Shown: one piece after another, positions 7,931 through 17,424 of the stretch | Position numbering within the stretch: the stretch's first letter is position 1 | Layout: each line of letters begins with the position of its first letter | DNA from: Gammaproteobacteria bacterium | GTDB taxonomy: Bacteria; Pseudomonadota; Gammaproteobacteria; HTCC5015 | Length of the DNA stretch: 64,000 nucleotides | Direction: 5' to 3' | NCBI GenBank assembly: GCA_028284675.1 | Contig: JANQRI010000008.1 | Span: 103,293-167,292 of the forward strand | Translations under genes and position numbers: made by a program | The notes under the pieces: generated by a model | The model's input: the letters and a program-made list of their open reading frames with translations, nothing else | Database searches by the model: none | Told to the model about the DNA's origin: nothing

Positions 7931-10900
7931 ATGGACATAAGAAAATACGCAAGACTCGGCAAGCAAACTTTTAACGCGGCATTACTGTCTGCACTGACAA
8001 TGCATACGGTCAGCGCGCAAAGTACGCTAAACATCTCACAGGTACCGCTATTCGTATCCCAGTCTGCGGACCCGCTGGTGATGCTGACGATGTCGAAAGA
8101 CCATCAGCTGTATTACAAAGCATACAACGATTTTAGTGACCTGGTTGGCTTAACCGCCGACTCACCTCCGGATGGTGTTGCTGATACCACTTATGTGCAT
8201 CATTTCGATTATTACGGTTATTTCGATACCGATACCTGCTACTCCTACAATGCCGGATCAGGGCGCTTTGTACCGCAATCAAGCGCCAACTCCGATAATT
8301 ACTGTGACACGGTATCCGGTGACTGGAGCGGCAACTTTCTGAACTGGATAGCGATGACCCGGATGGATATTATCCGCAAAGTACTCTATGGCGGTTACCG
8401 GTCTACCGATACCGGCAGCCTGACCGTGCTGGAACGAACATACCTGCCGCCGGATGCGCACAGCTACGCGAAATACTATAACGGCACGGATGTAGGCCGG
8501 CTGACACCCTTCGGTGGCTCAGTCACCAACAGTAGCGGCAACCCACTGGATGACGGCATTACCTTTTGTAATACCACCTATGACACCAGTTCTTTCAACT
8601 CACAAAACTCAACCCGTCCACCGTTAATTCGGGTCGCACGAGGCAATTTCAGCCTGTGGGGTGCAAACGAGCGGCGTCAGTGCTACTGGTCCGAAGAGGA
8701 AAACCGTTCAAATGCAAACAACCCGGCAGTGTCAGGTATCGATGCACACAGCAGCAACCCCAGTCGTATCGGTGACGGCCTGGGTTCACTGGATTATACC
8801 GCCCGGGTCGAAGTCTGCGGCAGCACGCTTTATGGTAACGAAAACGAAACCTGTGCCGTCTACCCGAACGGTAACCGCAAACCCATCGGCTTATTACAAA
8901 CCTATTCCGACGGCATCCAGTTCGGCCTGTTAACCGGCAGTTACAACCGAAATATATCCGGTGGTGTTGTCAGAAAAAATATCAGCGCGATTACCGATGA
9001 AATCAACAGCAACGACGGTACATTCACAAACGTACCCGGCATTATCGAGTCGATCAATCTGCTTAGAATATACGGTTACCGCTACAACGGCGGCACCTAT
9101 TTAAGCGGTTCAGGCGATAACTGTACTTTCCAGTTAACCGATATCAATGAGGGTGATTGCACCAGCTGGGGTAATCCGATATCGGAGATGATGCTGGAAA
9201 CAATCCGTTATTTTGCGGGCCAAAGCCCGACCAGCGACTTTGACACCAATGACAATAACCGGATCAGCGGCCTGGTCAATGTCAGCAGCTGGCAGGACCC
9301 GCTGAATTCCGGTAACTACTGTGCCTCCTTAAACACTGTCGTGTTCAATGCAAGCGTCAGCTCTTATGATGACGATCAGTTGGGGGGATTCTCTGCATTA
9401 CCGGGTGCCGGAACATTGTCCTCACTGGTCGACACCATCGGTACTCAGGAAGGTATCAGTAACTCTGTGTTTATCGGCGAGAATGGCGGTGGTGCCAGTG
9501 ACCTCAAATGTAGCCCGAAATCGCTAAGCGCATTGAGCAATGCCAAAGGCATCTGCCCGGAAGCCCCGACTCTGCGCGGTACTTACGATGTCGCCGGCCT
9601 GTCATACTATGCATACACTAACGACCTGCGCCCCGGCCTGCAGGATGATCAGCACCTGAAAACCTATGCGGTCGCTTTGTCACCGGCATTACCGAAAATC
9701 AATGTCGATATGGGCGGCGGTAATACTGTTACGATTCTGCCCGCTTATGAACTGGACCACCCCAGCCGTGGTATCGGTGCCGGCACCCTGGTTGACTTCA
9801 AAATCGTCGAGCAAACCCCCACTTACGGTAAGTTCTATGTAAACTGGGAAGACAGTGAGCAGGGCGGTGACTATGACCAGGATATCTGGGGTCTGATTGA
9901 ATATCAGCTGGTCGGCGCCGGACCGGTTTACAATCAAATTACAATCACTACTGATGCAATTGCCGAATCGACCGTGAATGACCAGGGTTTTGGTTATGTG
10001 ATTTCCGGCACCACTCAGGACGGTTTCCATGTGCATAGCGGTATCGAAGGCTATGACAACGACCCTGACAATGACGGCTTCGATGACAGCGGCGTGCTGG
10101 CCTGTAACAACTGCCAGGTCGGCAACCCCGCTACCTCGCACACCTATACCGTCGGTAACAGTACTGCGCAGCTGATAGAACAACCGCTGTTCTATGCAGC
10201 CAAATACGGCGGCTTTAACGAAGAGGCAGCCAATGAAAACGACCTGCCGGATATTCAGGCCGAATGGGACTCGGACGGCGATAACACCCCGGACAACTAC
10301 TTTTTCGTAACCGACCCGAACGAGCTGGTCGTACAGATGGGCAAAGTCTTCGATGCGATCTCAAAAACCAAATCATCTGCCGCATCGGTTGCTGCGAACT
10401 CCGCAACTCTGGACACCGGCACCACGATCTACCAGGCACAGTTCAACAGCGGAGTCTGGGAAGGTGATCTGATCGCGATTCCGATTAACCAGGACGGTAC
10501 CCTCGGCACACCGGACTGGTTCGCCGCAGCCCAGCTGGACGGCACTGACCCGAATACCCGGACCATCATCACTTATGACCCGACCGCAAATGCCGGTACC
10601 GGTGGCGGCATCCCATTCCGCTGGACCGGTGCAAGCGGCAGCATCAATACCGCACAAAGAGCCGCGTTAAACCTGAACCCGTTAACCAGTGTCGACGACG
10701 GCCGCGGCGAAGACCGCTTGAATTATTTGCGCGGCGTTGAGACCAACGAGCAGAAAACCGGTAACGCCGGCGCAATTTTCAGAAGCCGCGCGAGTGTGCT
10801 TGGCGATATCATCAACTCAACACCGGTATTCGTCGGCGGACCGGCTTTCGGTTACCCGGATGATATCGAAGGCGCCAGCAATCTTTATTCAACATTCGCA

Positions 10901-12430
10901 ACCAATTATGAAAACCGTACACCGATGATCTATGCCGGCGCGAATGACGGCATGTTGCACGCCTTTAATGCGAACCCCGCGAGCAGCGGCGGCGGCCGGG
11001 AAGAGCTTGGCTATGTTCCAAACCTGGTGTTCTCGGAACTCAATGAGCTGACCAATACCAGCTACAGCCACCAGTTCTATGTTAATGGTGCGCCGACGGT
11101 GGTTGATGCGTTTATCAACGGCAGCTGGCGTACTGTACTGATCGCCGGACTGGGCGCCGGCGGTGCAGGTTACTTTGCGCTGGATGTGACCAACCCAAGC
11201 GGCTTCAACGAAGCGAATGCGGACTCAATTGCATTATGGGAATTCGATGAAACCGTTGCACCGGCCAACTTCGACACCGACGGCAACGGCAGCTTGGATA
11301 TTGACGGCGACCTGGGTTCGTCTTTCAGTCGCGCCAGTTTGGTGAAAATGCAAAACGGTGACTGGGCCGCAATATTCGGCAACGGCTACGGCAGCCCGCG
11401 CGGTGAAGCGGCTCTGTATATCGTTAACGCCAACGACGGCAGTCTGATCAAGAAAATCCCGACCGGTGTCGGCACTCCCTCATCACCGAACGGGATGTCA
11501 TCACCGGCAGTAGTCGATATCAACGGTGATGCAATCGCCGACTACATCTATGCCGGCGATCTGGACGGTAATCTCTGGAAATTCGATGTGACCAGCAGCA
11601 GTGTATCAAACTGGGAATCAGCGGTTAGTTCAGGATCAACACCGCTGCCATTCTTTAAAGCTGAAATCGGCAGCCCGGCGGTATCACAACCAATCACCTC
11701 TTTGCCTGAAGTCAGCGCGAACCCGAACGGTCCTGGTCAGATGATCTACTTCGGTACCGGCAAATACTTCGAGATTGGTGACGACATTGTAACCGGCGCA
11801 ACCACACAGACTTTCTATGGAATAATGGATATCAATTCCAGCAGCCCGTCGACACTGACCCGCAGTACTTTATTACAACAAACCGTATTGCTGGAAACCA
11901 CCGAGCAATTCGACCCGGCCAACCCTGAGTCGAGCTTCGATATCCGGCAGATCAGCAACAACACGATCGCGAACAATCAGGACGGTTGGTATCTTGATCT
12001 GATCTCACCGGCACCACCGACAGGCTTTGGCGAAATTGGTGAGCGGGTGATCACCGATCCGATCTTTAAAAACGGCCGTGTCATTTTCACCACGCTGATC
12101 CCGTCGGTCGCACCTTGTGATGCGGGCGGTACCGGCTGGCTGATGGAGCTCAATGCATCCGACGGCGGCCAGACACCCGAATCGGTCTTCGATCTAAACC
12201 TTGACGGCGTGATCGATGAAAATGATGAAAGCAGCGCGAATGAAGTCGTGAACGGCAAACGCTCCAAAGTCGGCGTACCGCAAAAACCGACCATCATTGA
12301 AGCCGGTGAGAAAGAGTACAAATACGTGAGCGGCTCTAAGAGCGCCTCGGGCGGACCGCAGGTTGAGGTTACCACCGAAGCTTCCGGTGCATCCATCGAC
12401 GGACGCCTGTACTGGCAGCAAATTCAATAA
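7931..12430 (+). CDS. pilY1: Type IV pilus tip adhesin/assembly factor PilY1
   Basis: 1499-residue secreted protein with a signal peptide ending near VSA. The N-terminal half carries variable adhesin-like sequence. The C-terminal half has the conserved PilY1 beta-propeller (TPVFVGGPAFGYPD, YAGANDGMLHAFN, GLGAGGAGYFALDV, YAGDLDGNLWKFDV). Two Asp-rich loops look like Ca2+ sites: DTDGNGSLDIDGD near residue 1115, matching the regulatory calcium loop of PilY1, and DLNLDGVIDENDE near the C-terminus. The ATG at 7931 was preferred because AGGTG lies seven bases upstream; the GTG three codons earlier overlaps that site. Role: pilus extension/retraction control, attachment and mechanosensing. Confidence 0.95.
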   Translation: MDIRKYARLGKQTFNAALLSALTMHTVSAQSTLNISQVPLFVSQSADPLVMLTMSKDHQLYYKAYNDFSDLVGLTADSPPDGVADTTYVHHFDYYGYFDTDTCYSYNAGSGRFVPQSSANSDNYCDTVSGDWSGNFLNWIAMTRMDIIRKVLYGGYRSTDTGSLTVLERTYLPPDAHSYAKYYNGTDVGRLTPFGGSVTNSSGNPLDDGITFCNTTYDTSSFNSQNSTRPPLIRVARGNFSLWGANERRQCYWSEEENRSNANNPAVSGIDAHSSNPSRIGDGLGSLDYTARVEVCGSTLYGNENETCAVYPNGNRKPIGLLQTYSDGIQFGLLTGSYNRNISGGVVRKNISAITDEINSNDGTFTNVPGIIESINLLRIYGYRYNGGTYLSGSGDNCTFQLTDINEGDCTSWGNPISEMMLETIRYFAGQSPTSDFDTNDNNRISGLVNVSSWQDPLNSGNYCASLNTVVFNASVSSYDDDQLGGFSALPGAGTLSSLVDTIGTQEGISNSVFIGENGGGASDLKCSPKSLSALSNAKGICPEAPTLRGTYDVAGLSYYAYTNDLRPGLQDDQHLKTYAVALSPALPKINVDMGGGNTVTILPAYELDHPSRGIGAGTLVDFKIVEQTPTYGKFYVNWEDSEQGGDYDQDIWGLIEYQLVGAGPVYNQITITTDAIAESTVNDQGFGYVISGTTQDGFHVHSGIEGYDNDPDNDGFDDSGVLACNNCQVGNPATSHTYTVGNSTAQLIEQPLFYAAKYGGFNEEAANENDLPDIQAEWDSDGDNTPDNYFFVTDPNELVVQMGKVFDAISKTKSSAASVAANSATLDTGTTIYQAQFNSGVWEGDLIAIPINQDGTLGTPDWFAAAQLDGTDPNTRTIITYDPTANAGTGGGIPFRWTGASGSINTAQRAALNLNPLTSVDDGRGEDRLNYLRGVETNEQKTGNAGAIFRSRASVLGDIINSTPVFVGGPAFGYPDDIEGASNLYSTFATNYENRTPMIYAGANDGMLHAFNANPASSGGGREELGYVPNLVFSELNELTNTSYSHQFYVNGAPTVVDAFINGSWRTVLIAGLGAGGAGYFALDVTNPSGFNEANADSIALWEFDETVAPANFDTDGNGSLDIDGDLGSSFSRASLVKMQNGDWAAIFGNGYGSPRGEAALYIVNANDGSLIKKIPTGVGTPSSPNGMSSPAVVDINGDAIADYIYAGDLDGNLWKFDVTSSSVSNWESAVSSGSTPLPFFKAEIGSPAVSQPITSLPEVSANPNGPGQMIYFGTGKYFEIGDDIVTGATTQTFYGIMDINSSSPSTLTRSTLLQQTVLLETTEQFDPANPESSFDIRQISNNTIANNQDGWYLDLISPAPPTGFGEIGERVITDPIFKNGRVIFTTLIPSVAPCDAGGTGWLMELNASDGGQTPESVFDLNLDGVIDENDESSANEVVNGKRSKVGVPQKPTIIEAGEKEYKYVSGSKSASGGPQVEVTTEASGASIDGRLYWQQIQ

Positions 12431-12449
12431 GAAAAAGGGAGGCAGCAGG

Positions 12450-12869
12450 ATGACGATTTATAAAACCAAAACACATGGCTTTACGCTGATCGAACTGATG
12501 ATCGCGGTCGCAATCGTCGCCCTGCTGGCCTCGATCGCATTACCTTCATACAATGCGCATACAGAGAAAACCCGGCGGGCCGACTGCAAAGTGGCATTAA
12601 GCACAGTTGCCCAACAACTCGAACGCTGCATGACGCTCTACGGTGATTACACTTCGGCAAACTGCCCGGCGCTGATCACCGGGTCGGATGAAGGTTACTA
12701 TGACGTTGCCGTGGTACGCACAGCCACCACGTTTACCGCAAGCTGTGCGGCAGCCGCCGGCAGCCCGCAGGCCAATGATGATATCTGTGTGACGATGACG
12801 CTGGCCAATACCGGAGCACGCACTGCAACCGACTCCAGCGCAACCGACTCAACCGCAGAGTGCTGGTAA
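12450..12869 (+). CDS. pilE: Type IV minor pilin PilE
   Basis: 139 residues: leader ending in HG, then FTLIELMIAVAIVALLASIALPSYN, the canonical type IV prepilin helix, and a small globular domain with Cys pairs (DDICVTM and the final ECW). Its position right after pilY1 and its size match minor pilin PilE rather than the major pilin. GGGAGG lies eight bases before the ATG. Last gene of the operon; it converges with the TonB gene, with only 11 bases between stop codons. Confidence 0.9.
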   Translation: MTIYKTKTHGFTLIELMIAVAIVALLASIALPSYNAHTEKTRRADCKVALSTVAQQLERCMTLYGDYTSANCPALITGSDEGYYDVAVVRTATTFTASCAAAAGSPQANDDICVTMTLANTGARTATDSSATDSTAECW

Positions 12870-12880
12870 CTCGCCCTGCA

Positions 12881-13558
12881 TCATCGGCTTAAAATAAATT
12901 CCACAGGCACCTGATAAACATATTCAGCTTTACCCAAACGCAACTTTGGCGGCAGCGGCGGAAAAGGATTTGCTTTTTGCACCATGGTTTCCACTGCTTT
13001 ATTCAGCATTGTGAAACGAGAAGGTTCCAGTAGCCGAAAATGAATTAACCGCCCTTCGGCCGTAATTGCAAACTCAAGCAGAATAGTGGCTTGCATCTGA
13101 CGGCGCCGGGCCGCCGCCGGATAGCGTTTATGCCGCTCAAGCCAGGCTAATAGCTCTCCAGTATAAACAATCTCCAGCTCCTGATTACCTCCACCGGCGA
13201 TGCTTTCACTGCTGCCAACAACTTCTTCTTCCATTACCGAATCCATTAATGCGTCGTCGATTAATTCTTCCACTTCCAGCGGTTTAATCTCAGTCTGCAC
13301 AACCGGTGCGGGTTTTGGTAAAGGTTTTGGCTTGACAGGCACTTGCTGCGGAGGCCGGCTTATTTTTTTTTCTATCGCAGGCAAAGCCAGTTTTTTTAAA
13401 CCGATTTCAATACCATCGCGGCCCTGCGCTTCTGCGCCATTATCTGTTATTGACACCCTGTAGTTAACGAAAAACAGCAGGTGTATCAACAAAGCGAAGA
13501 TTAATGCAAACAACCAGTGTTGCTTATTAAAAGTCTGATTATCAATGGCTGTATACAT
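12881..13558 (-). CDS. tonB: TonB-family energy transducer
   Basis: 225 residues: one N-terminal membrane helix (about 15-33), a Pro/Lys-rich periplasmic linker (PVKPKPLPKPAP), then a C-terminal TonB domain (about 150-225) with YPAAARRRQMQATILLEFAI and the closing YVYQVPVEFIL strand. It transmits proton-motive force from ExbB-ExbD to outer-membrane receptors, most likely the receptor at the head of the same operon. Final gene of a nine-gene leftward unit, eight bases after exbD. Confidence 0.9.
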   Translation of the reverse strand: MYTAIDNQTFNKQHWLFALIFALLIHLLFFVNYRVSITDNGAEAQGRDGIEIGLKKLALPAIEKKISRPPQQVPVKPKPLPKPAPVVQTEIKPLEVEELIDDALMDSVMEEEVVGSSESIAGGGNQELEIVYTGELLAWLERHKRYPAAARRRQMQATILLEFAITAEGRLIHFRLLEPSRFTMLNKAVETMVQKANPFPPLPPKLRLGKAEYVYQVPVEFILSR

Positions 13559-13565
13559 ACGGTAT

Positions 13566-13973
13566 TTATTGTGTTTGCGTAATCAGGCGCACCGAATCAA
13601 TGTTGGCTTCCGCGAGCAATCCCATTATTGCCAGCAGGCGCTTGGACTCAGCCCGGGCATCGGCTTTGAGTTGTATTTTTAATATTGAGCCGCTATCAGC
13701 CCGCTCACCTTGCGCCAGCAAATGCTTTTTTAACTCAGCATCCGTATAGGGCCGGTCATCAACCGCCAACTCACCTGCCGCATTCATCACCACGGTAAGC
13801 TCTTTACGATCAGCGACCTCATTATTATTTGCATAAGGCACATCGATTTTATAGAAGTCCGGCTTGCTAAATGCACCCGCCAACATAAAAAAAATCAACA
13901 GCAAGAACACCACGTTCACCAAAGGCAAAATATTTTCAAATGGCTGTTGCTTATGCTCTTCCGGTATTTGCAT
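13566..13973 (-). CDS. exbD: ExbD/TolR-family proton channel subunit (second copy)
   Basis: 135 residues. N-terminal cytoplasmic segment NILPLVNVVFLLLIFFMLAGAF, a single membrane helix, and a periplasmic domain. The usual Asp of ExbD helices (PLIDIVF) is replaced by Asn here (PLVNVVF), so the proton-conducting residue is missing, unlike in the neighbouring ExbD. This suggests a structural or regulatory partner rather than an equivalent subunit. Adjacent to another ExbD (13983-14384) and to tonB. Confidence 0.88.
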   Translation of the reverse strand: MQIPEEHKQQPFENILPLVNVVFLLLIFFMLAGAFSKPDFYKIDVPYANNNEVADRKELTVVMNAAGELAVDDRPYTDAELKKHLLAQGERADSGSILKIQLKADARAESKRLLAIMGLLAEANIDSVRLITQTQ

Positions 13974-13982
13974 CGCTTTACT

Positions 13983-14384
13983 CTACTGTTCAACCTGCGT
14001 GGCTAACGACACATTATTACCAGCAATCGCCTTGAGAGGTTCCAACACGGTCAACAACTGCTGCAACGGCAACGTATCCTCCGGCTGTACCAATACCGGA
14101 TGATTCAGATCATTACGAATCTTTTCTCTGACATTCATTACAATTTCGTCCAATTGCATTGACGTGCCGTTCAATTGGTATTTTTGCTCCAAACCGACAT
14201 ACACCAGGCTATGATGGTTTTGATCAACGGTTAGTGTTTCCGACTCACTGACACCTAACTCGATGAATTGCCATTCAATAAAACTCGATGCAAGCATAAA
14301 AAACACGAGCAGAATAAATACGATATCGATCAGCGGGGTTAAGCTGATCAAATTTCGCTTCGGTGATGGCGATGAAATTTGCAT
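13983..14384 (-). CDS. exbD: ExbD/TolR-family proton channel subunit
   Basis: 133 residues with the canonical ExbD signature RNLISLTPLIDIVFILLVFFMLAS, including the membrane Asp needed for proton translocation, and a periplasmic domain ending in QVEQ. It is expected to pair with the ExbB encoded five bases upstream and energise TonB. The two successive exbD genes are separated by nine bases; paired ExbDs occur in some TonB systems of Xanthomonas and marine bacteria. Confidence 0.92.
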   Translation of the reverse strand: MQISSPSPKRNLISLTPLIDIVFILLVFFMLASSFIEWQFIELGVSESETLTVDQNHHSLVYVGLEQKYQLNGTSMQLDEIVMNVREKIRNDLNHPVLVQPEDTLPLQQLLTVLEPLKAIAGNNVSLATQVEQ

Positions 14385-14389
14385 GTTGC

Positions 14390-15175
14390 TCAGCCCGATA
14401 ATGCAAAGTTCTTTTGTCTGAGATCAACAGTGTTATCTTTCGTATCAGCCGCATCCTGTTTTTCTGTCATCGCAGCCTCTCCAGAGTACAGGCATAAAGT
14501 AAACACTTGTGTCGCGGTGTTTTCGATATTCAACTTTAAACGTTCCACACATTGCTCCAACCAGTTCAGCGCTATTACCGCCGGAATTGCAACGACCAAC
14601 CCGGCAGCTGTAGTCAATAAAGCCTCCCAGATACCGCCGGACAATAATGCCGGATCAACCGCAGTACCGGCGCTTTGCAACTTCCGAAACGCTTCAATCA
14701 TACCCAACACTGTTCCCAGCAGGCCCAGCAACGGGCTCAAAGTCGCGATCACTTCAATAACTTTCAGGTAAGCACGGGCACTCACAAGTTGCAGACCCGC
14801 GATACGCAGCACTTCTTCACGAATCAATGCATCATCGTGATTACGCTGTTTCAGCGTGATGGCCGCTTTCAATACTTTCGCTGCAGGGTTGCGTACATCG
14901 CTTAATACTTTCAGTGCATTACCGGCACTCCCCTGCTGCCAACTCTGTAAAGCAGCATCAATCACATACAAAGGTTTGGTTTGTATGCGCAACATCTGCA
15001 GACGAAAAAACTGCCAGAGCTTCAATAGCAATACGGTTAGCCCAATTACCGACATGCATAGCAATATAAACATCACAGGGCCGCCAATCTCCAGCATACT
15101 GAACATACTAACCGTGATATCAAAACTTTCCGGCACTACCAAAGCAGCGGGCGAGTCCAAATTTTCATTACTCAT
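14390..15175 (-). CDS. exbB: ExbB/MotA/TolQ-family proton channel protein
   Basis: 261 residues, three membrane helices (about 30-50, 140-165 and 180-205). The MotA/ExbB core IATLSPLLGLLGTVLGMIEAF and the following AGGIWEALLTTAAGLVVAIPA block are clear. It forms the inner-membrane pentamer around ExbD helices that feeds proton-motive force to TonB. GAGG precedes the ATG. Part of the Fur-controlled leftward operon. Confidence 0.93.
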   Translation of the reverse strand: MSNENLDSPAALVVPESFDITVSMFSMLEIGGPVMFILLCMSVIGLTVLLLKLWQFFRLQMLRIQTKPLYVIDAALQSWQQGSAGNALKVLSDVRNPAAKVLKAAITLKQRNHDDALIREEVLRIAGLQLVSARAYLKVIEVIATLSPLLGLLGTVLGMIEAFRKLQSAGTAVDPALLSGGIWEALLTTAAGLVVAIPAVIALNWLEQCVERLKLNIENTATQVFTLCLYSGEAAMTEKQDAADTKDNTVDLRQKNFALSG

Positions 15176-15208
15176 AAAAAAACCTCAGCATTGTTAATCA
15201 CAGTATAT

Positions 15209-16774
15209 CTAAGCCGCTATATCTCTCAGCTCATCTTCAACAAAAACATTCTCCGGAGTTCGCTTGGGCCTTACAGCACGAGGCCTTTCATCAGGCAGCC
15301 TGCGCGCTACAAAAATCAATATTATGCCAAGCAAACTGTTCATTATATCCACACCAATTACCGGCCATGGCGGCAGTACCTGAAAAATCGAAACATCAGA
15401 AAAAACATGATTCAGCACGGGCGCTCCCAATAACAGCAGACCGGTAAGCAACAATAAATCTTTTACGGCCTGATATTCCCGGCGGCGAATAAACGTCCAG
15501 ATAAGACATAAAACCCAGACCGAAAAATAAACAAGCCCAATCGCATAATAGCGCTGCTCCAATAAACCTGTTTGCGGCAACAGCTTATTGGCCCAGAACG
15601 TGGCTGCGGTTGCGACCAGCATACCGCCACAAATACCGATGGTTAGATGTGCCAATAGCTGATAACGCTTCTCACGTCGCTCCAGCCAGATCCAGGTACC
15701 GGTCACCATCATCAAACATAAGGAAAGACCTAATACGAAGTACACCAATTTAACTATAGTTCCGCCATAAAGCGCATAATGTAAAGGTGTGACCGCAAAG
15801 AATGTTCGCATAAACGGCCCTTTGGACTCATTGACAGGATCTGTTACATGAACCTGACGACCTGTTGCAGATTCATATTTAATACTGATCGCTCCAACCA
15901 ACGCATCATCAACCGTACCTTGAACATTAATCACTTCATTTTTATCACCGAAGGCTTCGATGATAATAAAATGCGGTTTGTTATCGGGCCGATCTGTTTT
16001 GTATTGGTTTAATGCGGCATTGATATTCAACGGCACACCGGGCTCCCCACTCACAGTTGCACGCTCACCAAGCACTGCCGCTGCGGCTTTTTCAAGGTCA
16101 CCGTCAAACGCACTAAATGCCGCTATCATCACAACAAAACCCAGCAAGCCTAGCCAGGCACCGGTCAGCGCAATCATTAAATGAAACGGCAACACCCATA
16201 CCCCAAAGATTTTATGTAAATCGGTCCAGAGCAATCGCAGACTGCGGTCAAAACGGAATTTGAATATATCCTTGAATATTTTGCGATGAATCAACACACC
16301 CGTGACGATAGACAACAATAACACCAATCCCAGCACACCAATAAAATAACGCCCCCAGGGTCTTGGCAAAAGCAGATCAGTGTGCATGCGCCGAAGCAAC
16401 TCAGAAAAACCCTTACCCTGAGGCGGTAATACTTCACCCGTGTTTGGATTAATATGCCGCTCTGTCCGTTGATCGGTTATTTTATCGGCCCAGGACACCG
16501 ATAATGTCGGCTCAAAACTGGACGGTAAATGCAAAAAAACGATTTCTTCCGGATTTACCTCAGCATTTTGCAACACCAGGTTAACCAAAGCATCAACATC
16601 AATTTCATGATCGGGATCATAGCTGATTCGGTGCGTGGGGCGTTCCCATTGGGTCAACTCATCGATAAACAGCGCGACTGTTCCGGAGAAGCAAACGATA
16701 AATAATAAGATTGCGCACAACACCCCGGTCCAGGAATGGGTGTCATATAGAATTTTTGTAGTACGCTGCTGCAT
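15209..16774 (-). CDS. PepSY-associated membrane protein (PiuB/ferric-reductase-like)
   Basis: About 521 residues. An N-terminal helix in the HSWTGVLCAILLFIVCFSGTVALF context is the PepSY_TM signature, followed by a periplasmic PepSY-type segment, the conserved LLRRMHTDLLLPRPWGR block and several more helices (LHKIFGVWVLPFHLMIALTGAWLG; FFAVTPLHYALYGG). Conserved His residues in the helices could coordinate haem. Relatives are encoded beside siderophore receptors and are proposed to reduce or import iron in the inner membrane. The ATG at 16774 was chosen over the upstream GTG (16792), which overlaps the previous stop. Confidence 0.87.
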   Translation of the reverse strand: MQQRTTKILYDTHSWTGVLCAILLFIVCFSGTVALFIDELTQWERPTHRISYDPDHEIDVDALVNLVLQNAEVNPEEIVFLHLPSSFEPTLSVSWADKITDQRTERHINPNTGEVLPPQGKGFSELLRRMHTDLLLPRPWGRYFIGVLGLVLLLSIVTGVLIHRKIFKDIFKFRFDRSLRLLWTDLHKIFGVWVLPFHLMIALTGAWLGLLGFVVMIAAFSAFDGDLEKAAAAVLGERATVSGEPGVPLNINAALNQYKTDRPDNKPHFIIIEAFGDKNEVINVQGTVDDALVGAISIKYESATGRQVHVTDPVNESKGPFMRTFFAVTPLHYALYGGTIVKLVYFVLGLSLCLMMVTGTWIWLERREKRYQLLAHLTIGICGGMLVATAATFWANKLLPQTGLLEQRYYAIGLVYFSVWVLCLIWTFIRRREYQAVKDLLLLTGLLLLGAPVLNHVFSDVSIFQVLPPWPVIGVDIMNSLLGIILIFVARRLPDERPRAVRPKRTPENVFVEDELRDIAA

Positions 16775-16784
16775 TGATTCAAAC

Positions 16785-17066
16785 CTAAGCACTAAATACG
16801 GCTGCTATAACAGCAATCAATGTGAATGATGAACCACCCAGCCACAAAGCGGCCCGCCAACTGTTTTTCGCCAGCAAACCGACCAACATCGCAAGCAACC
16901 ATATGATCACCGAATTCAACGCTCCGGCGGCCATACGCTCAGTCGGCTCAATCGCCGGCCAGTAAATTGACAGAAAAACCGTCGCAGCCAATGCCAGCAC
17001 GATGCTGAATATCAGCGTAACCGCGACCTGCGACCAATGCATTTTGTAGATCGCGTTTGCCACCAT
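16785..17066 (-). CDS. Small membrane protein, DUF3649-like iron-uptake accessory
   Basis: 93 residues with three hydrophobic helices. The position between a DUF3325-like protein and a PepSY membrane protein, and the motif ERMAAGALNSVIIWLLAMLVGLLAKNSWRAALWLGG, match the DUF3649 family of small iron-uptake-associated membrane proteins. Its biochemical role is unknown. The start lies just after the preceding stop, so the cluster is tightly packed. Family call rests on context plus pattern. Confidence 0.7.
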   Translation of the reverse strand: MVANAIYKMHWSQVAVTLIFSIVLALAATVFLSIYWPAIEPTERMAAGALNSVIIWLLAMLVGLLAKNSWRAALWLGGSSFTLIAVIAAVFSA

Positions 17067-17069
17067 ACA

Positions 17070-17399
17070 CTACACCAGTATGCCTGAGACGCTGCACAGC
17101 AATATGACAGGCGCCGACAGCAATATCCATTTTGAACGCAGCGGCAACAACAACACCATGATCAATCCGAACAGACAGATTGCAAGCAGCCAAACAGGTA
17201 TACCAATTTCCCAGCCATGATGCATTACGAAAGGGGCAACCGATAACACCAGCGCCAACTGACCCAACAGGCTGAAAAACCTCAGCACTTTAGGGCCCGG
17301 CTCTTTAGGCACCCACCCTGCCGGGAAACGCCGGGGCTCACTGATATACAGAAGCAACAGCGCGATATAAACACCGGCAAAAGCGAATAATGTCTGCAT
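17070..17399 (-). CDS. Small membrane protein, DUF3325-like iron-uptake accessory
   Basis: 109 residues, three to four hydrophobic helices. The LYISEPRRFPAGW and RFFSLLGQLALVLSVAPFV segments fit DUF3325 proteins, which almost always occur with DUF3649 and PepSY proteins near TonB-dependent siderophore receptors. The ATG at 17399 is preferred because GGGGTG lies just upstream; a TTG eight codons earlier is the alternative. Function unknown, inferred to help iron release or import at the inner membrane. Confidence 0.72.
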   Translation of the reverse strand: MQTLFAFAGVYIALLLLYISEPRRFPAGWVPKEPGPKVLRFFSLLGQLALVLSVAPFVMHHGWEIGIPVWLLAICLFGLIMVLLLPLRSKWILLSAPVILLCSVSGILV

Positions 17400-17424
17400 A
17401 AAAATCACCCCGCTGAGGAGCAAC

